A stretch of DNA of 64,000 nt, taken from CAZOOM01 sp964460795 (GTDB lineage Bacteria > Omnitrophota > Omnitrophia > Omnitrophales > Aquincolibacteriaceae). Shown one piece after another: positions 42,934 through 51,652 of the stretch. Under the pieces are notes generated by a model. The model did no database searches and had not been told where the DNA came from. It was given only the letters and a program-made list of their open reading frames with translations. The position numbers and the translations under genes were made by a program. Numbering within the stretch: the stretch's first letter is position 1; every line of letters begins with the position of its first letter. The stretch is from assembly GCA_964460795.1 (NCBI GenBank), contig CAYWRU010000002.1:1-64000 (forward strand). Direction: 5' to 3'.

Positions 42934-43000
42934 CCCCGCGGCTTGCCGCGGGGATACCTTGCAGTCCCTGAATCCCGCCAATCACCGCCTCTGGCGGGAT
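42934..43000. repeat. GC-rich palindromes (CCCCGCGG and ATCCCGCCA types)
   Basis: CCCCGCGG-CTTG-CCGCGGGG (42934-42953) is a perfect 8-bp hairpin with a 4-base loop. ATCCCGCCA (42972-42980) pairs with TGGCGGGAT (42992-43000). They lie in the gap between the convergent ends of the exported protein gene and msbA and could also act in transcription termination on the minus strand. Confidence 0.75.
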
Positions 43001-43081
43001 CCCGTCCAACGGCGGGGAAAGCGACGGGATCAAATTCGCACGGCAAGTTGCGTTCCGCAACGTTGTGTGCTCATTTGACTT

Positions 43082-44833
43082 TTATGGAGTGAATTGCAGA
43101 TCGTAGAGTTTGCGGTAGGCGCCGCCTTCTTGGAGAAGCGACTGATTCGTTCCCTGCTGAATAATGCGCCCTTCATTCAAAACCAGAATGCGGTCTGCAT
43201 TTTGAATGGTGGAAAGCCGGTGCGCAATGACAAAAACCGTGCGCCCTTTCATCGCGTTCTCAAGCGCTTTTTGAACTTCGCGCTCGCTTTCCGTATCCAA
43301 ATGCGAAGTCGCCTCGTCCAGGATTAATATCGGCGGATTTTTGAGAAGCGCACGCGCAATGGCAATTCTTTGGCGCTGACCTCCTGAAAGTTTAAGTCCC
43401 CGCTCTCCCAGATTCGTGTCGTAGCCCTTAGGCAGCTCTTCGATAAAATGATCCGCATAAGCAATGTCAGCAGCTTTCTTAACTTCCTCGAGCGTCGCCG
43501 TATCTTTTCCGTAGGCAATATTGTCCCGCACGGTGTTATTAAAAAGAATCGTGTCCTGAGTCACAATTCCAATCTGATCACGGAGAGACTTCAAAGAAAA
43601 GGAGCGGATATCTTTCCCATTGATCCGAATCGCACCCTGAATCGGATCATAAAAACGAAGAAGTAAATTTACAAGCGTTGATTTTCCCGAACCGCTCGAG
43701 CCCACAAGCGCCACAATTTCACCGCGCTTTACACGAAAATCAATATTTTTTAAAACAGGTTTAGCGGCATCATATTCAAATGAGACTTGCTCATAAGCCA
43801 CATCCGTGACTGGCCCCGTAAATGGTTCTGAGCCGTCGCGATTTTCCACGCTCGGAACAGAATCCAACACCTCAAAAATACGTGTGCCGGCCGCCATGGC
43901 CTGCTGAATCGTACTATTCACTTTGCTCAGTTTTTTAAGCGGCTCATAGAGAATAAAAAGGGATCCCACGAAAGCGCCGAATCGGTCCGCGGGTAAATGT
44001 TTCAGCGCAAACCAAACAGCCAGAGCCACCCCGATCGCGCCCATGACCTCAATCAAAGGTCTTTGAATGATCGTCACGCGAATGGTCTTCTTAAAAAACT
44101 CAAAAACGTTTTTGTTAATCTGCTCAAAACGAGCAATTTCCTTTTCTTCGCAATTAAAAGCTTTCACAATTTGAATACCCAAAAGACTCTCGCCAATAAA
44201 TGCGGTAATGTCGGCGGCGCGTTCCTGCATTTTTCGAGTGTTGCGACGCATGCTTCGGCCTAAATAAATAATGGGAATCGCAGCAAGAGGAAAGACCACC
44301 ACCGCATACACCGCATATTGCCCGCCCCAGATAAAAATGAACGGGATGCTGTATAAAATGGTGAAGGGCTGCTTGATGACATCCTCAACCACATTGGTCA
44401 AGGCCCCTTGAATGGCACCCACATCATTAATGATCCGGCTTAAAAAATCTCCGGTCCGTCCTTTGGAATAATAATCACTGGAGAGGTGTACCAAGTGGCG
44501 ATATAAATCATCGCGGACTTTGCGGACAATTTTAATGCCCACCATGGACATTTCATATTGAGAGATGAATTCAAACAAGCTCCGTCCTAAAAAAACTCCG
44601 ATGATAATAACGGGGATCCAATAGGTGGGAAACCGAATATCCACCTTCCAGGGCAGATTCGGAAAATTATTAATGATAACTTCGCTTTTATTTTGTAATC
44701 CATTGATGGTGATGTAAGCGGTCAGCGATATCAGGGCAGAGAAAAAAGCGGTCCCTTGACCTGCAAAGATCGCCGTTACCATGCGCCAGCGATGAGGCTT
44801 TACATATTGTAGAAGCCGTTGATAAGTCCCCAT
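43082..44833 (-). CDS. msbA: MsbA-type lipid A export ABC transporter
   Basis: A 583-residue half-transporter with an N-terminal six-helix exporter domain and a C-terminal ATPase. It is expected to flip lipid A-core across the inner membrane. The coupling region shows HLSSDYYSKGRTGDFLSRII. The ATPase has Walker A VGSSGSGKSTLVN, Q-loop QIGIVTQDTILFNNTVRDNI, signature LKLSGGQRQRIAIARAL, Walker B ILILDEATSHLD and the H-loop VFVIAHRLSTI. The neighbouring lpx genes support MsbA over a drug exporter. It is transcribed away from the Gfo/Idh-lpxB pair. Confidence 0.88.
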   Translation of the reverse strand: MGTYQRLLQYVKPHRWRMVTAIFAGQGTAFFSALISLTAYITINGLQNKSEVIINNFPNLPWKVDIRFPTYWIPVIIIGVFLGRSLFEFISQYEMSMVGIKIVRKVRDDLYRHLVHLSSDYYSKGRTGDFLSRIINDVGAIQGALTNVVEDVIKQPFTILYSIPFIFIWGGQYAVYAVVVFPLAAIPIIYLGRSMRRNTRKMQERAADITAFIGESLLGIQIVKAFNCEEKEIARFEQINKNVFEFFKKTIRVTIIQRPLIEVMGAIGVALAVWFALKHLPADRFGAFVGSLFILYEPLKKLSKVNSTIQQAMAAGTRIFEVLDSVPSVENRDGSEPFTGPVTDVAYEQVSFEYDAAKPVLKNIDFRVKRGEIVALVGSSGSGKSTLVNLLLRFYDPIQGAIRINGKDIRSFSLKSLRDQIGIVTQDTILFNNTVRDNIAYGKDTATLEEVKKAADIAYADHFIEELPKGYDTNLGERGLKLSGGQRQRIAIARALLKNPPILILDEATSHLDTESEREVQKALENAMKGRTVFVIAHRLSTIQNADRILVLNEGRIIQQGTNQSLLQEGGAYRKLYDLQFTP

Positions 44834-44930
44834 AAACTCCCAGTTAAAAGTCGAATTCTGATCGCGAGAAGGTTATTGTGAGTGTGAATCAATTTGGAAT
44901 GTCGATAAGGTGTGTACTGTAACATATTCA

Positions 44931-44960
44931 TTGACACCTCACAAGCATCTTTGCTACGAT
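44931..44960 (+). promoter_or_regulatory. Sigma-70 promoter of the Gfo/Idh-lpxB unit
   Basis: TTGACA (44931-44936), a perfect -35, is followed after 18 bases by TACGAT (44955-44960), 55 bases ahead of the ATG at 45016. Confidence 0.7.
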
Positions 44961-45015
44961 AAATTCCTCATGAAATCACACCTAACCTATTCTATACCAA
45001 AGAGATAGATCAAGC

Positions 45016-45981
45016 ATGCTGCGCGTTGCGGTCATTGGAATCGGCCACTTGGGAAAAGAGCATGCCCGAATCTACAGCACCCTTCCAAACTGCAAATTAG
45101 TGGGCCTTTGCGATAAGGATTCTTCCAAAAAAGAACGAGCCGAGGCTCTTGGCGTACCTTTTTTTACAGACCCCAAAGATCTGATCGGAAAGGTGGACGC
45201 CATCAGTGTGGCGGTTCCGACTTCAGAACATTTCAGCGTAGCTTCTCTCTTTCTATCGAACGGTGTACACACTCTCATTGAAAAGCCCATCACGATCCGC
45301 ATCCAAGATGCGGATGAACTCATCGCGCTGGCACGAAAAAACAAACTCTGCCTTCAAGTCGGACATATTGAACGTCACAATCCCGGGCTTCGACGCATTG
45401 AAGAAATCGCCAAGAATATCCGCTTCATGGAAATTCACCGCCTGGGTCCCTTTACCGGGCGTATTAATGATTGCGGCGTGGTCTTGGATTTAATGATTCA
45501 TGACATTGATATTGTGTTCAGCCTCGTTAAATCCGAGATTCAAAGTTATGACGCCATCGGGGTCAGCGTCCTCACTCCTTTTGAAGATATTGCCAATGTT
45601 CGCCTGAAATTTAAAAATGGCGCCGTGGTCGATCTGACGGCTTCGCGTCTCAGTCCGGAAAAACAACGCAAGATCCGCATTTTTCAGGAAGATGCTTATA
45701 TTTCACTCGATTACGGCGATCAAAGCGCAAAAATTTTTAGAAAAATTGGTTTTCAAATTACTCAAGAGATCGTGGACATCCAAAAGGCTGAGCCGCTAAA
45801 AGAAGAATTGCAATATTTTCTCCGCCAAATTGAAACCGGAGAAGGATTGGGACATCCGGATGAAGCGGCTCGTGAAGCGCTACGGTTTGCAGCCGACATT
45901 GTTGAAACCATCAAAAACAATCAAAAGGTCATAAATTCGAATCTCGAAGCACGAAATCCGAAACAAACTCAAAAATCATAA
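45016..45981 (+). CDS. Gfo/Idh/MocA-family NAD(P)-dependent oxidoreductase
   Basis: This 321-residue protein has an N-terminal Rossmann fold (VAVIGIGHLGKEHARIYSTL) and the family motif VHTLIEKPITI, where the lysine of EKP is catalytic. The C-terminal substrate domain carries QVGHIERHNP and a metal-site-like MIHDIDIVFSLV. Genes of this family next to lpxB occur in several Gram-negatives. One known relative, GnnA, oxidises UDP-GlcNAc at C3 for amide-linked lipid A, but its partner GnnB was not seen here, so the substrate is uncertain. The last 15 or so residues (NSNLEARNPKQTQKS) are encoded by repeat DNA and are probably dispensable. Confidence 0.85.
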   Translation: MLRVAVIGIGHLGKEHARIYSTLPNCKLVGLCDKDSSKKERAEALGVPFFTDPKDLIGKVDAISVAVPTSEHFSVASLFLSNGVHTLIEKPITIRIQDADELIALARKNKLCLQVGHIERHNPGLRRIEEIAKNIRFMEIHRLGPFTGRINDCGVVLDLMIHDIDIVFSLVKSEIQSYDAIGVSVLTPFEDIANVRLKFKNGAVVDLTASRLSPEKQRKIRIFQEDAYISLDYGDQSAKIFRKIGFQITQEIVDIQKAEPLKEELQYFLRQIETGEGLGHPDEAAREALRFAADIVETIKNNQKVINSNLEARNPKQTQKS

Positions 45982-46059
45982 ATTCGAATGTTTCAAACAT
46001 TTGAAAATTTGAACTTAGGTATTGTTTCGAATTTCGGATTTAGGATTTTTAAATTTAAG
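45931..46059. repeat. Heptamer-type AT-rich repeat (AATTTCG/GAATTTG word) between Gfo/Idh gene and lpxB
   Basis: The left part (AAATTCGAATCTCGAAGCAC, GAAATCCGAAAC) and the right part (GTTTCGAATTTCGGATTTAG) are inverted degenerate copies with a second AAATTCGAATGTTTCAAACA core between them. The same word occurs inside the giant ORF at 24621-24687. It supplies the 3' end of the upstream gene and the whole spacer before lpxB. Confidence 0.75.
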
Positions 46060-46062
46060 CGA

Positions 46063-47205
46063 ATGACAAAAAAGCTATTCATGATTGCTTGTGAGCCTTC
46101 CGGAGACACTCACGGCGCAGCCCTAATCCGCGAACTCAAAAAAATCTCTCCTGGCCTTCAGATCAAGGGCCTCGGCGGTCCGCGCATGGCCGAAGCCGGC
46201 GCTGAACTTCTTTTTGATATGACGACCCTGTCCGCTCTAGGACTAGGCGATGTGATCCGCCTCTATTTTCGATACCGTAAAATTTTCTATCAGGCCTTGC
46301 GAGAAGTCGAGAGCCTCAAACCGGACGCTATCATCGCTATTGATTCTCCTGCTTTTAATTTGCGATTCGCTAAAAAAATAAAAAAACGTTTTCCTTTTAT
46401 TTATTATATTTCGCCGCAGATTTGGGCTTGGGGCGAACAGCGCATTCATGTAATTCGAAAAAACATTTCGCTCATGCTGTCGATTCTTCCTTTTGAAAAA
46501 AAACTGTACGATCAAGAGGGTGTTCCTTGTGAATTTGTCGGCCATCCTCTTTTGGATCATTTGGGACCGACAAAATCGCGAGCAGAAGCCCGTCTTCCCT
46601 GGAAACTTTCGGACAAAGATATTGCACTCGGTCTTTTTGCAGGATCCAGAAAAAAGGAGGTGGAGCGAATCTTTCCACTGATGCTTGAAACGGCGCGGCA
46701 AATCAAAAAAATGCTGCCAGGCGCCCTCTTTTTTTCTCCGCTTTCACGTAATGTTTCGCGCAAGGTTTATGATACGATTCTAAAAAAATTTGAGGATGTT
46801 CCAGTTCGCTTGGTGGAAAATACGCTGCCTGATCTTGCGCCGGCTTTAGATTTTGCCCTCGTCACCTCTGGCACAGCTACTTTGGAAACAGCGCTTTTAG
46901 GAACGCCTTATTTTCTCCTCTACAAAGCAAGCCGATCGACTTATTGGCTTGGCAAACATCTCATCCGTGTTCCGTACCTGGGGCTGGTCAATCTTTTGGC
47001 TGGGAAAAGCGTGGTGCCTGAATTTATCCAAAATGATATCAAGCCGGATCACATTGCGGATGAAGTCCATCACATCTTGAAACATCCTGAGTTGATGGAA
47101 GTAATGCGTTCTGATTTTGATCGCGTGCGGGAAAAATTGGGCCGAAGCGGCGCCAGCGAACGAGCGGCAAAAATTATTTTGGCTGAGATCAAAAAATCCG
47201 TCTAA
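46063..47205 (+). CDS. lpxB: Lipid-A-disaccharide synthase
   Basis: A 380-residue GT-B glycosyltransferase (family 19) that joins UDP-diacylglucosamine and lipid X to the lipid A disaccharide at the inner membrane. It begins LFMIACEPSGDTHGAALIRE, then IKGLGGPRMAEAGAELLFDM, the active-site region VIAIDSPAFNLRFAKKI and FIYYISPQIWAWGEQR, PFEKKLYDQEGVPCEFVGHP, LFAGSRKKEVERIFPLML, and SGTATLETALLGTPYFLLYK. The start is placed at ATG 46063, where homology begins; the frame runs upstream to 45988 but only through repeat-derived codons. The ribosome site is weak, so coupling to the upstream gene is likely. Confidence 0.95.
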   Translation: MTKKLFMIACEPSGDTHGAALIRELKKISPGLQIKGLGGPRMAEAGAELLFDMTTLSALGLGDVIRLYFRYRKIFYQALREVESLKPDAIIAIDSPAFNLRFAKKIKKRFPFIYYISPQIWAWGEQRIHVIRKNISLMLSILPFEKKLYDQEGVPCEFVGHPLLDHLGPTKSRAEARLPWKLSDKDIALGLFAGSRKKEVERIFPLMLETARQIKKMLPGALFFSPLSRNVSRKVYDTILKKFEDVPVRLVENTLPDLAPALDFALVTSGTATLETALLGTPYFLLYKASRSTYWLGKHLIRVPYLGLVNLLAGKSVVPEFIQNDIKPDHIADEVHHILKHPELMEVMRSDFDRVREKLGRSGASERAAKIILAEIKKSV

Positions 47206-47576
47206 GTAGTTTTGGGAAAAACAGACTTAGTTGGATCAAGCCCGTCCAAAAGCTGCCAAGGGAATTCCGGATTTAAAATAGGCTGGTACCCGGCCGGGGA
47301 AGCCACCGGGAAGCTCACAATCTCTGCCGCGCCCACCACCGCACGCCCCACCATAGCCATGGACCCCTTGCCAATCCCCAGAAACCATCCCGGAGGAAAG
47401 CTCTCAACCTTATTTTCTTTTTTGATGTTATAAAGAAGTTCGATGGGAGAAAGAGCGATATTCAAAAAACCACGCTGCAGTTTGCGAAGTGGGGTTCCTA
47501 CCGGTTCTAACTCGGCAGCATAAACTGCAGGAACTACCCACGCAAAGAGCATCAAGCATGCAAAGAATTTCTTCAT
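47202..47576 (-). CDS. Exosortase system-associated protein, TIGR04073 family
   Basis: This 124-residue exported protein has a signal peptide (MKKFFACLMLFAWVVPAVYA cut before AELEP). The mature part, KLQRGFLNIALSPIELLYNI, GIGKGSMAMVGRAVVGAAEI, VSFPVASPAGYQPILNPEFP, matches the TIGR04073 pattern of a glycine-rich turn between two helices and the Y-x-P-I-L-x-P-E end. The family occurs with PEP-CTERM/exosortase systems in PVC and related bacteria; no exosortase lies in this window. It converges on lpxB with a four-base overlap of the two ends. Confidence 0.8.
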   Translation of the reverse strand: MKKFFACLMLFAWVVPAVYAAELEPVGTPLRKLQRGFLNIALSPIELLYNIKKENKVESFPPGWFLGIGKGSMAMVGRAVVGAAEIVSFPVASPAGYQPILNPEFPWQLLDGLDPTKSVFPKTT

Positions 47577-47658
47577 TACTCACCTCAGTGCTGTGGAATA
47601 AGGAGAGAGAACGGATTGTCTAAATTTAGCCATTCTTTCTACTCTCTACTCTTTTCTT

Positions 47659-49143
47659 TTAAATATCAAAGTACATATAAAATTCGTGCGGATGCGGACG
47701 CACCCGAATTGCTTCGATCTCCACTTCCCGTTTAAAGGCCAGCCAGGTGTCGATCACATCTTTGGTAAAGACCCCGCCCTCAAGAAGGAAATCATGATCC
47801 CGCTCCAAAGCATTCAGCGCCTCCTCCAAAGAAGTCGGAACCGTGCGAAGACGCATGCGCTCTTCTGCTGAAAGTTCCTCAAAGGTTTTATCCATAGGCT
47901 GCCCCGGATCAATTTGATTTTTAATCCCGTCCAAACCTGCCATCAAAATGGCGGAAAAAAGCAGATAAGGATTAGCACTCGGATCCGGCGCGCGAAATTC
48001 AATGCGCTTAGAGGCCGGGGCATTGGAGTACATGGGAATCCGGCACGCTGCCGAGCGATTGCGTGAAGAATAAACCAAATGGATCGGAGCCTCGGACCCC
48101 GGAACTAATCGACGATAAGAATTCGTGGTGGGAGCTCCAAAGGCCAAAAGCGCCTTTGCATGTTTTAAAATTCCGCCAAGATACCATTTACAAAGCTGAC
48201 TGATGGAGGCATATCCTTTTTCATCAAAAAATAAATTTTCGCCTTTCTTGACCAAGCTTGTATGAATATGCATGCCAGAACCGTTATCATTAAAAATAGG
48301 TTTCGGCATAAAGGTCGCTGTTTTGTTATATTTACGCGCCGTATTTTTCACCACATACTTGACCATCATGCAGCAATCAGCTGTCTTGGTGAGTGCTGCA
48401 TATTTAATATCAAGTTCGGATTGTCCGGCCGTAGCCACTTCATGATGATGACACTCCACGGGGATACCCATGCGGCGGAGAGTAATCATCATCTCGGAAC
48501 GAATGTCCTGAAGCGTGTCATGCGGCGGTGCAGGAAAATAACCTTCTTTGTAGCGGGGCTTGTAACCCAAATTCGGCTTCTCTTCTTTCCCAGTATTCCA
48601 ATCCCCTTCCACCGAATCAATAAAATAGTAGCCAAAATTTTCTCCCTGATCGAAACGGATATCATCAAACATGAAAAATTCCATTTCCGGACCCCAAAAA
48701 CTGATATCTGCGATGGCGGTTTTAGTTAGATAGGCTTCAGCCTTTTTCGCCACAAATCGTGGATCGCGGCTGTACGGTTCTTTGGTGATCGGATCATAAA
48801 GATCGCAAATAATACTTAGCGTGGGGATTTGCGCCACAGGATCCAGCACTGCCGTGGTGGGATCAGGTACAAGCAGCATGTCGCTTTCCTGGATTTTCTT
48901 AAACCCGCGGATCGTGGATCCGTCAAACCCAATACCGTGACGCCACAAACTTCTTTCATCCTGAATGTTCCGAAGAAGTTCAGCTGCAGGAATGGAAAAG
49001 TGCTGCCAGAGCCCCGGTAAATCATTAAATTTAAAATCAATAATTTGGATTTTGTGCTCGGCAATATAGGCACGGATTTCTTCCGGAGTTTTGGGCCGTG
49101 GATCTCCTAAATTTTCATCGCTAGCCGTTACAAGAGTCGACAT
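47659..49143 (-). CDS. glnA: Glutamine synthetase, type I
   Basis: This 494-residue enzyme makes glutamine from glutamate, ammonia and ATP. Metal and substrate motifs are in place: FDGSTIRGFKKIQESDMLL, SFWGPEMEFFMFDD, EVATAGQSELDIKY, NGSGMHIHTSLVKKGENLFF, APTTNSYRRLVPGSEAPIHL and RNRSAACRIP. In the loop that carries the adenylylated tyrosine in many proteobacterial enzymes (NLYDL after MDK), this protein reads MDKTFEELSAEER with Phe, so GlnE-type control is unlikely. GAGGTG lies just ahead of the ATG. It follows the sigma-54 activator gene by 33 bases. Confidence 0.96.
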   Translation of the reverse strand: MSTLVTASDENLGDPRPKTPEEIRAYIAEHKIQIIDFKFNDLPGLWQHFSIPAAELLRNIQDERSLWRHGIGFDGSTIRGFKKIQESDMLLVPDPTTAVLDPVAQIPTLSIICDLYDPITKEPYSRDPRFVAKKAEAYLTKTAIADISFWGPEMEFFMFDDIRFDQGENFGYYFIDSVEGDWNTGKEEKPNLGYKPRYKEGYFPAPPHDTLQDIRSEMMITLRRMGIPVECHHHEVATAGQSELDIKYAALTKTADCCMMVKYVVKNTARKYNKTATFMPKPIFNDNGSGMHIHTSLVKKGENLFFDEKGYASISQLCKWYLGGILKHAKALLAFGAPTTNSYRRLVPGSEAPIHLVYSSRNRSAACRIPMYSNAPASKRIEFRAPDPSANPYLLFSAILMAGLDGIKNQIDPGQPMDKTFEELSAEERMRLRTVPTSLEEALNALERDHDFLLEGGVFTKDVIDTWLAFKREVEIEAIRVRPHPHEFYMYFDI

Positions 49144-49176
49144 GTTTCACCTCGGGAATTCGTTAAAATAAAATGC

Positions 49177-50799
49177 TTACGAAGAAGCTCCGGGATAGTC
49201 CTTGAGTCCATAATTCTTGATCTTATAACCCAAAATACGTTCCGTGACACCCAAAATCTGAGCTGCTTTCCGCTGATTGCCGCCCGTTCGCTTGAGCGCG
49301 TCGCGAATCATGGCTTTTTCCAGCTGTTCCACGGATTCACTAAGCGATTCGCTCTTGCCAGAAGCCGGAGTGAGCGGAGTCAGCGGAACAACGCCCGCCT
49401 CGGGCTGTTCCATTTGAAGTTTCATGCCCGTAATCGGAAAGTGTTCCGGCAAAAGGAGTGAGCTGCGGCATAAAATAACTGCACGCTCCATGGCATTTTC
49501 CAGTTCCCGGACATTGCCCGGCCAAGAATAATTCATGAGCCATTCTAAAGCTTCAGGAGAAATCTCATGAACAGCCTTGTGATTTTCCTGACAGGCCTTA
49601 ACCACAAAATGATTCACTAAAAGCGGAATATCTTCACGCCGTTCACGGATGGAAGGAATAAAAATTGGAACCACATTGAGCCGGTAATAAAGATCCTCGC
49701 GAAATCGGCCGGCGCGAACTTCTGACTCAAGATCTTTATTCGTCGCAGCAATCAAACGGAGATCCACGCGAACTGTTTTCGTTCCGCCTAAGCGTTCAAA
49801 CTCGCGCTCCTGAAGCACACGAAGGAGTTTGACTTGAGTACTCAGCGAAATGTCTCCAATCTCGTCTAAAAACAAAGTCCCTTGATGCGCCAATTCAAAA
49901 CGTCCCATTTTTGTGGCAGTCGCGCCGGTAAAAGCCCCTTTTTCATATCCAAAAAGTTCGCTTTCAAGTAAATTTTCCGGAAGCGCCGCGCAGGATACCT
50001 TGATGAATGGCCCCTCAGCACGATCGCTATGATAATGAATGGCGTGCGCAATAAGCTCTTTCCCGGTCCCGCTCTCACCGCGCAACAGCACTGTGGCCCG
50101 CGTCTGACTCACTAGCTCTACAGAGGCGAGAACATCTTCCATGCGCCGGCTTTCGCCCACAATATTTTTGGGATGAAATTTTTTACGCAGTTGACTTTTG
50201 AGCCGCTCATTCTCATTTTGGAGCAGTTCGCGCTGTTCTTTGACTTTGAGATAATTTTGCGCGGCCTGAGCAATCATGGAACTGAGAATGGTCAGGAGTC
50301 TGACATCCTCATCAAGCGAAATACCTTCCTTAAAAAGACGGTCTACGCTGAGCGCTCCGATGGTTTTTTGATCGAGCTTGAGCGGGACGCAAATAAAAGC
50401 AATATTACTTTTTCGAAGATCGCCACGCGCCCCAGTCCGGTTCAGAAAGAGCGGCTCATCTCCCACATTGGGAACCACAATGGGTTCTCCGGCAGCAACC
50501 ACTTTCCCCGTAATGCCTTCTCCTAGCCGGTAGCGGCCACGGGTCATGGCCTCTTTTTGCATACCATGCGCGACTTCAATAAATATTTCCTGAGTCTTGT
50601 CATCCAAAAGTGTGAGCGTGCCGCGCTCCATCCCCATTTCTCGGTGGAGAATTTGTAGGACGCGGTTCATGACTTCTTCAAGATCGAGTGACGAATTGAT
50701 GGCGCTCGAAATCTCATACAGCGTCCGAAGTTCAGCGTATTTTCGCTCGGGTCCTGCGGAGGATTTGTCCGGATCCGGATTTCCTAAAGGAATGTTCAC
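49177..50799 (-). CDS. Sigma-54-dependent activator with GAF sensor (NifA/NorR-like)
   Basis: A 540-residue transcription activator with three parts. An N-terminal GAF domain covers about residues 25-180 (LRTLYEISSAINSSLDLEEV). The AAA+ domain covers about 210-450, with Walker A LLRGESGTGKELIAHAIHYH, the sigma-54 contact loop GYEKGAFTGATA, Walker B TLFLDEIGDISLS and the sensor region DLRLIAATNKDLE. A Fis-type helix-turn-helix lies at the C-terminus (GGNQRKAAQILGVTERILGY). There is no receiver domain, so a small molecule or redox signal through GAF is expected rather than phosphorylation. Placement directly before glnA suggests nitrogen control. GTG start overlaps the lpxI stop (GTGA). Confidence 0.9.
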   Translation of the reverse strand: MNIPLGNPDPDKSSAGPERKYAELRTLYEISSAINSSLDLEEVMNRVLQILHREMGMERGTLTLLDDKTQEIFIEVAHGMQKEAMTRGRYRLGEGITGKVVAAGEPIVVPNVGDEPLFLNRTGARGDLRKSNIAFICVPLKLDQKTIGALSVDRLFKEGISLDEDVRLLTILSSMIAQAAQNYLKVKEQRELLQNENERLKSQLRKKFHPKNIVGESRRMEDVLASVELVSQTRATVLLRGESGTGKELIAHAIHYHSDRAEGPFIKVSCAALPENLLESELFGYEKGAFTGATATKMGRFELAHQGTLFLDEIGDISLSTQVKLLRVLQEREFERLGGTKTVRVDLRLIAATNKDLESEVRAGRFREDLYYRLNVVPIFIPSIRERREDIPLLVNHFVVKACQENHKAVHEISPEALEWLMNYSWPGNVRELENAMERAVILCRSSLLLPEHFPITGMKLQMEQPEAGVVPLTPLTPASGKSESLSESVEQLEKAMIRDALKRTGGNQRKAAQILGVTERILGYKIKNYGLKDYPGASS

Positions 50800-51617
50800 A
50801 CAAAATCCTTTTCTGTAATTCCTACAAGAGCAATTTTGGCGCGGTCCGCGGCACGAATCACTTCTTCCTGCTCAAGAAAAATGGTCCTCCCGGCCTCAAA
50901 GGCCAATGCGCTGGCTTTGGCGCGGATAAGGGATTCGAGAGTCTGTAGCCCCACGGTCGGGACATCAAATCGAAGGTCCTGTTTTGGTTTAGCGACTTTG
51001 ATCACCGTGATATTTCCCCGGGCAAGTTCTCCGCCGCGGAGGATGGCTTGGTCCGTTCCCTCAATTGCTTCCACAGCTATCACGGCCTTCTTTTTAACAA
51101 TCACAGTTTGACCAATATCAAGTCCGGCAATTTCTTTGGCCATTTTATATCCAAAACGGATATCTTCCCAAATTTCCTTGGAGGGTTTGATTTTGCCGAG
51201 GACACCCGCTTGAGGCATAGCCTCACGCACCCACGAGGTAGAATCCAAAATTTGCACTCCTTGTTTTTCCAAATAATCTGCAATGGCTCCCAAAAGCGAG
51301 TCGTCTTTAAAATCCCGCGTCTTCAGGAGCACTTTCACCATTTCAAGATCCGGCCGGATATGGCTTTGAAAAAGTTTGACCTTTTCCACCTTGCCGGCCA
51401 TCACCACTTCCCGGGCATCTTCCGATTTGAAAAATTTGACCAGCCGGGACAGGGCTCCAATTTTAACCCAAGAAAAGACGTCCGCCAACGGTTGAAGATC
51501 AGGAGCCGCTTCCTTTTCAAGTCCGGCAATGACGACACGAAGGCCTTTTAAGCGGGCTTCCTGCGCCACAAGAAAAGGGAATTTTCCGTTTCCGGCAATG
51601 ATTCCAAGAGTTTTCAT
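50796..51617 (-). CDS. lpxI: UDP-2,3-diacylglucosamine pyrophosphatase LpxI
   Basis: This 273-residue protein of the DUF1009/LpxI group makes lipid X from UDP-2,3-diacylglucosamine, replacing LpxH. It begins LGIIAGNGKFPFLVAQEARL, then VFSWVKIGALSRLVKFFKSE, VVMAGKVEKVKLF, the metal-binding DDSLLGAIADYLEKQGVQIL and the C-terminal KAVIAVEAIEGTDQAILRGG with DVPTVGLQTLESLIRAKASA. The ATG at 51617 is chosen over the TTG at 51626 because homology starts there. It lies downstream of lpxA, as in many genomes without lpxH. Confidence 0.93.
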   Translation of the reverse strand: MKTLGIIAGNGKFPFLVAQEARLKGLRVVIAGLEKEAAPDLQPLADVFSWVKIGALSRLVKFFKSEDAREVVMAGKVEKVKLFQSHIRPDLEMVKVLLKTRDFKDDSLLGAIADYLEKQGVQILDSTSWVREAMPQAGVLGKIKPSKEIWEDIRFGYKMAKEIAGLDIGQTVIVKKKAVIAVEAIEGTDQAILRGGELARGNITVIKVAKPKQDLRFDVPTVGLQTLESLIRAKASALAFEAGRTIFLEQEEVIRAADRAKIALVGITEKDFV

Positions 51618-51652
51618 AGCTGTCAAATCGCGCCGTCCCGGCCAATGAAAAT

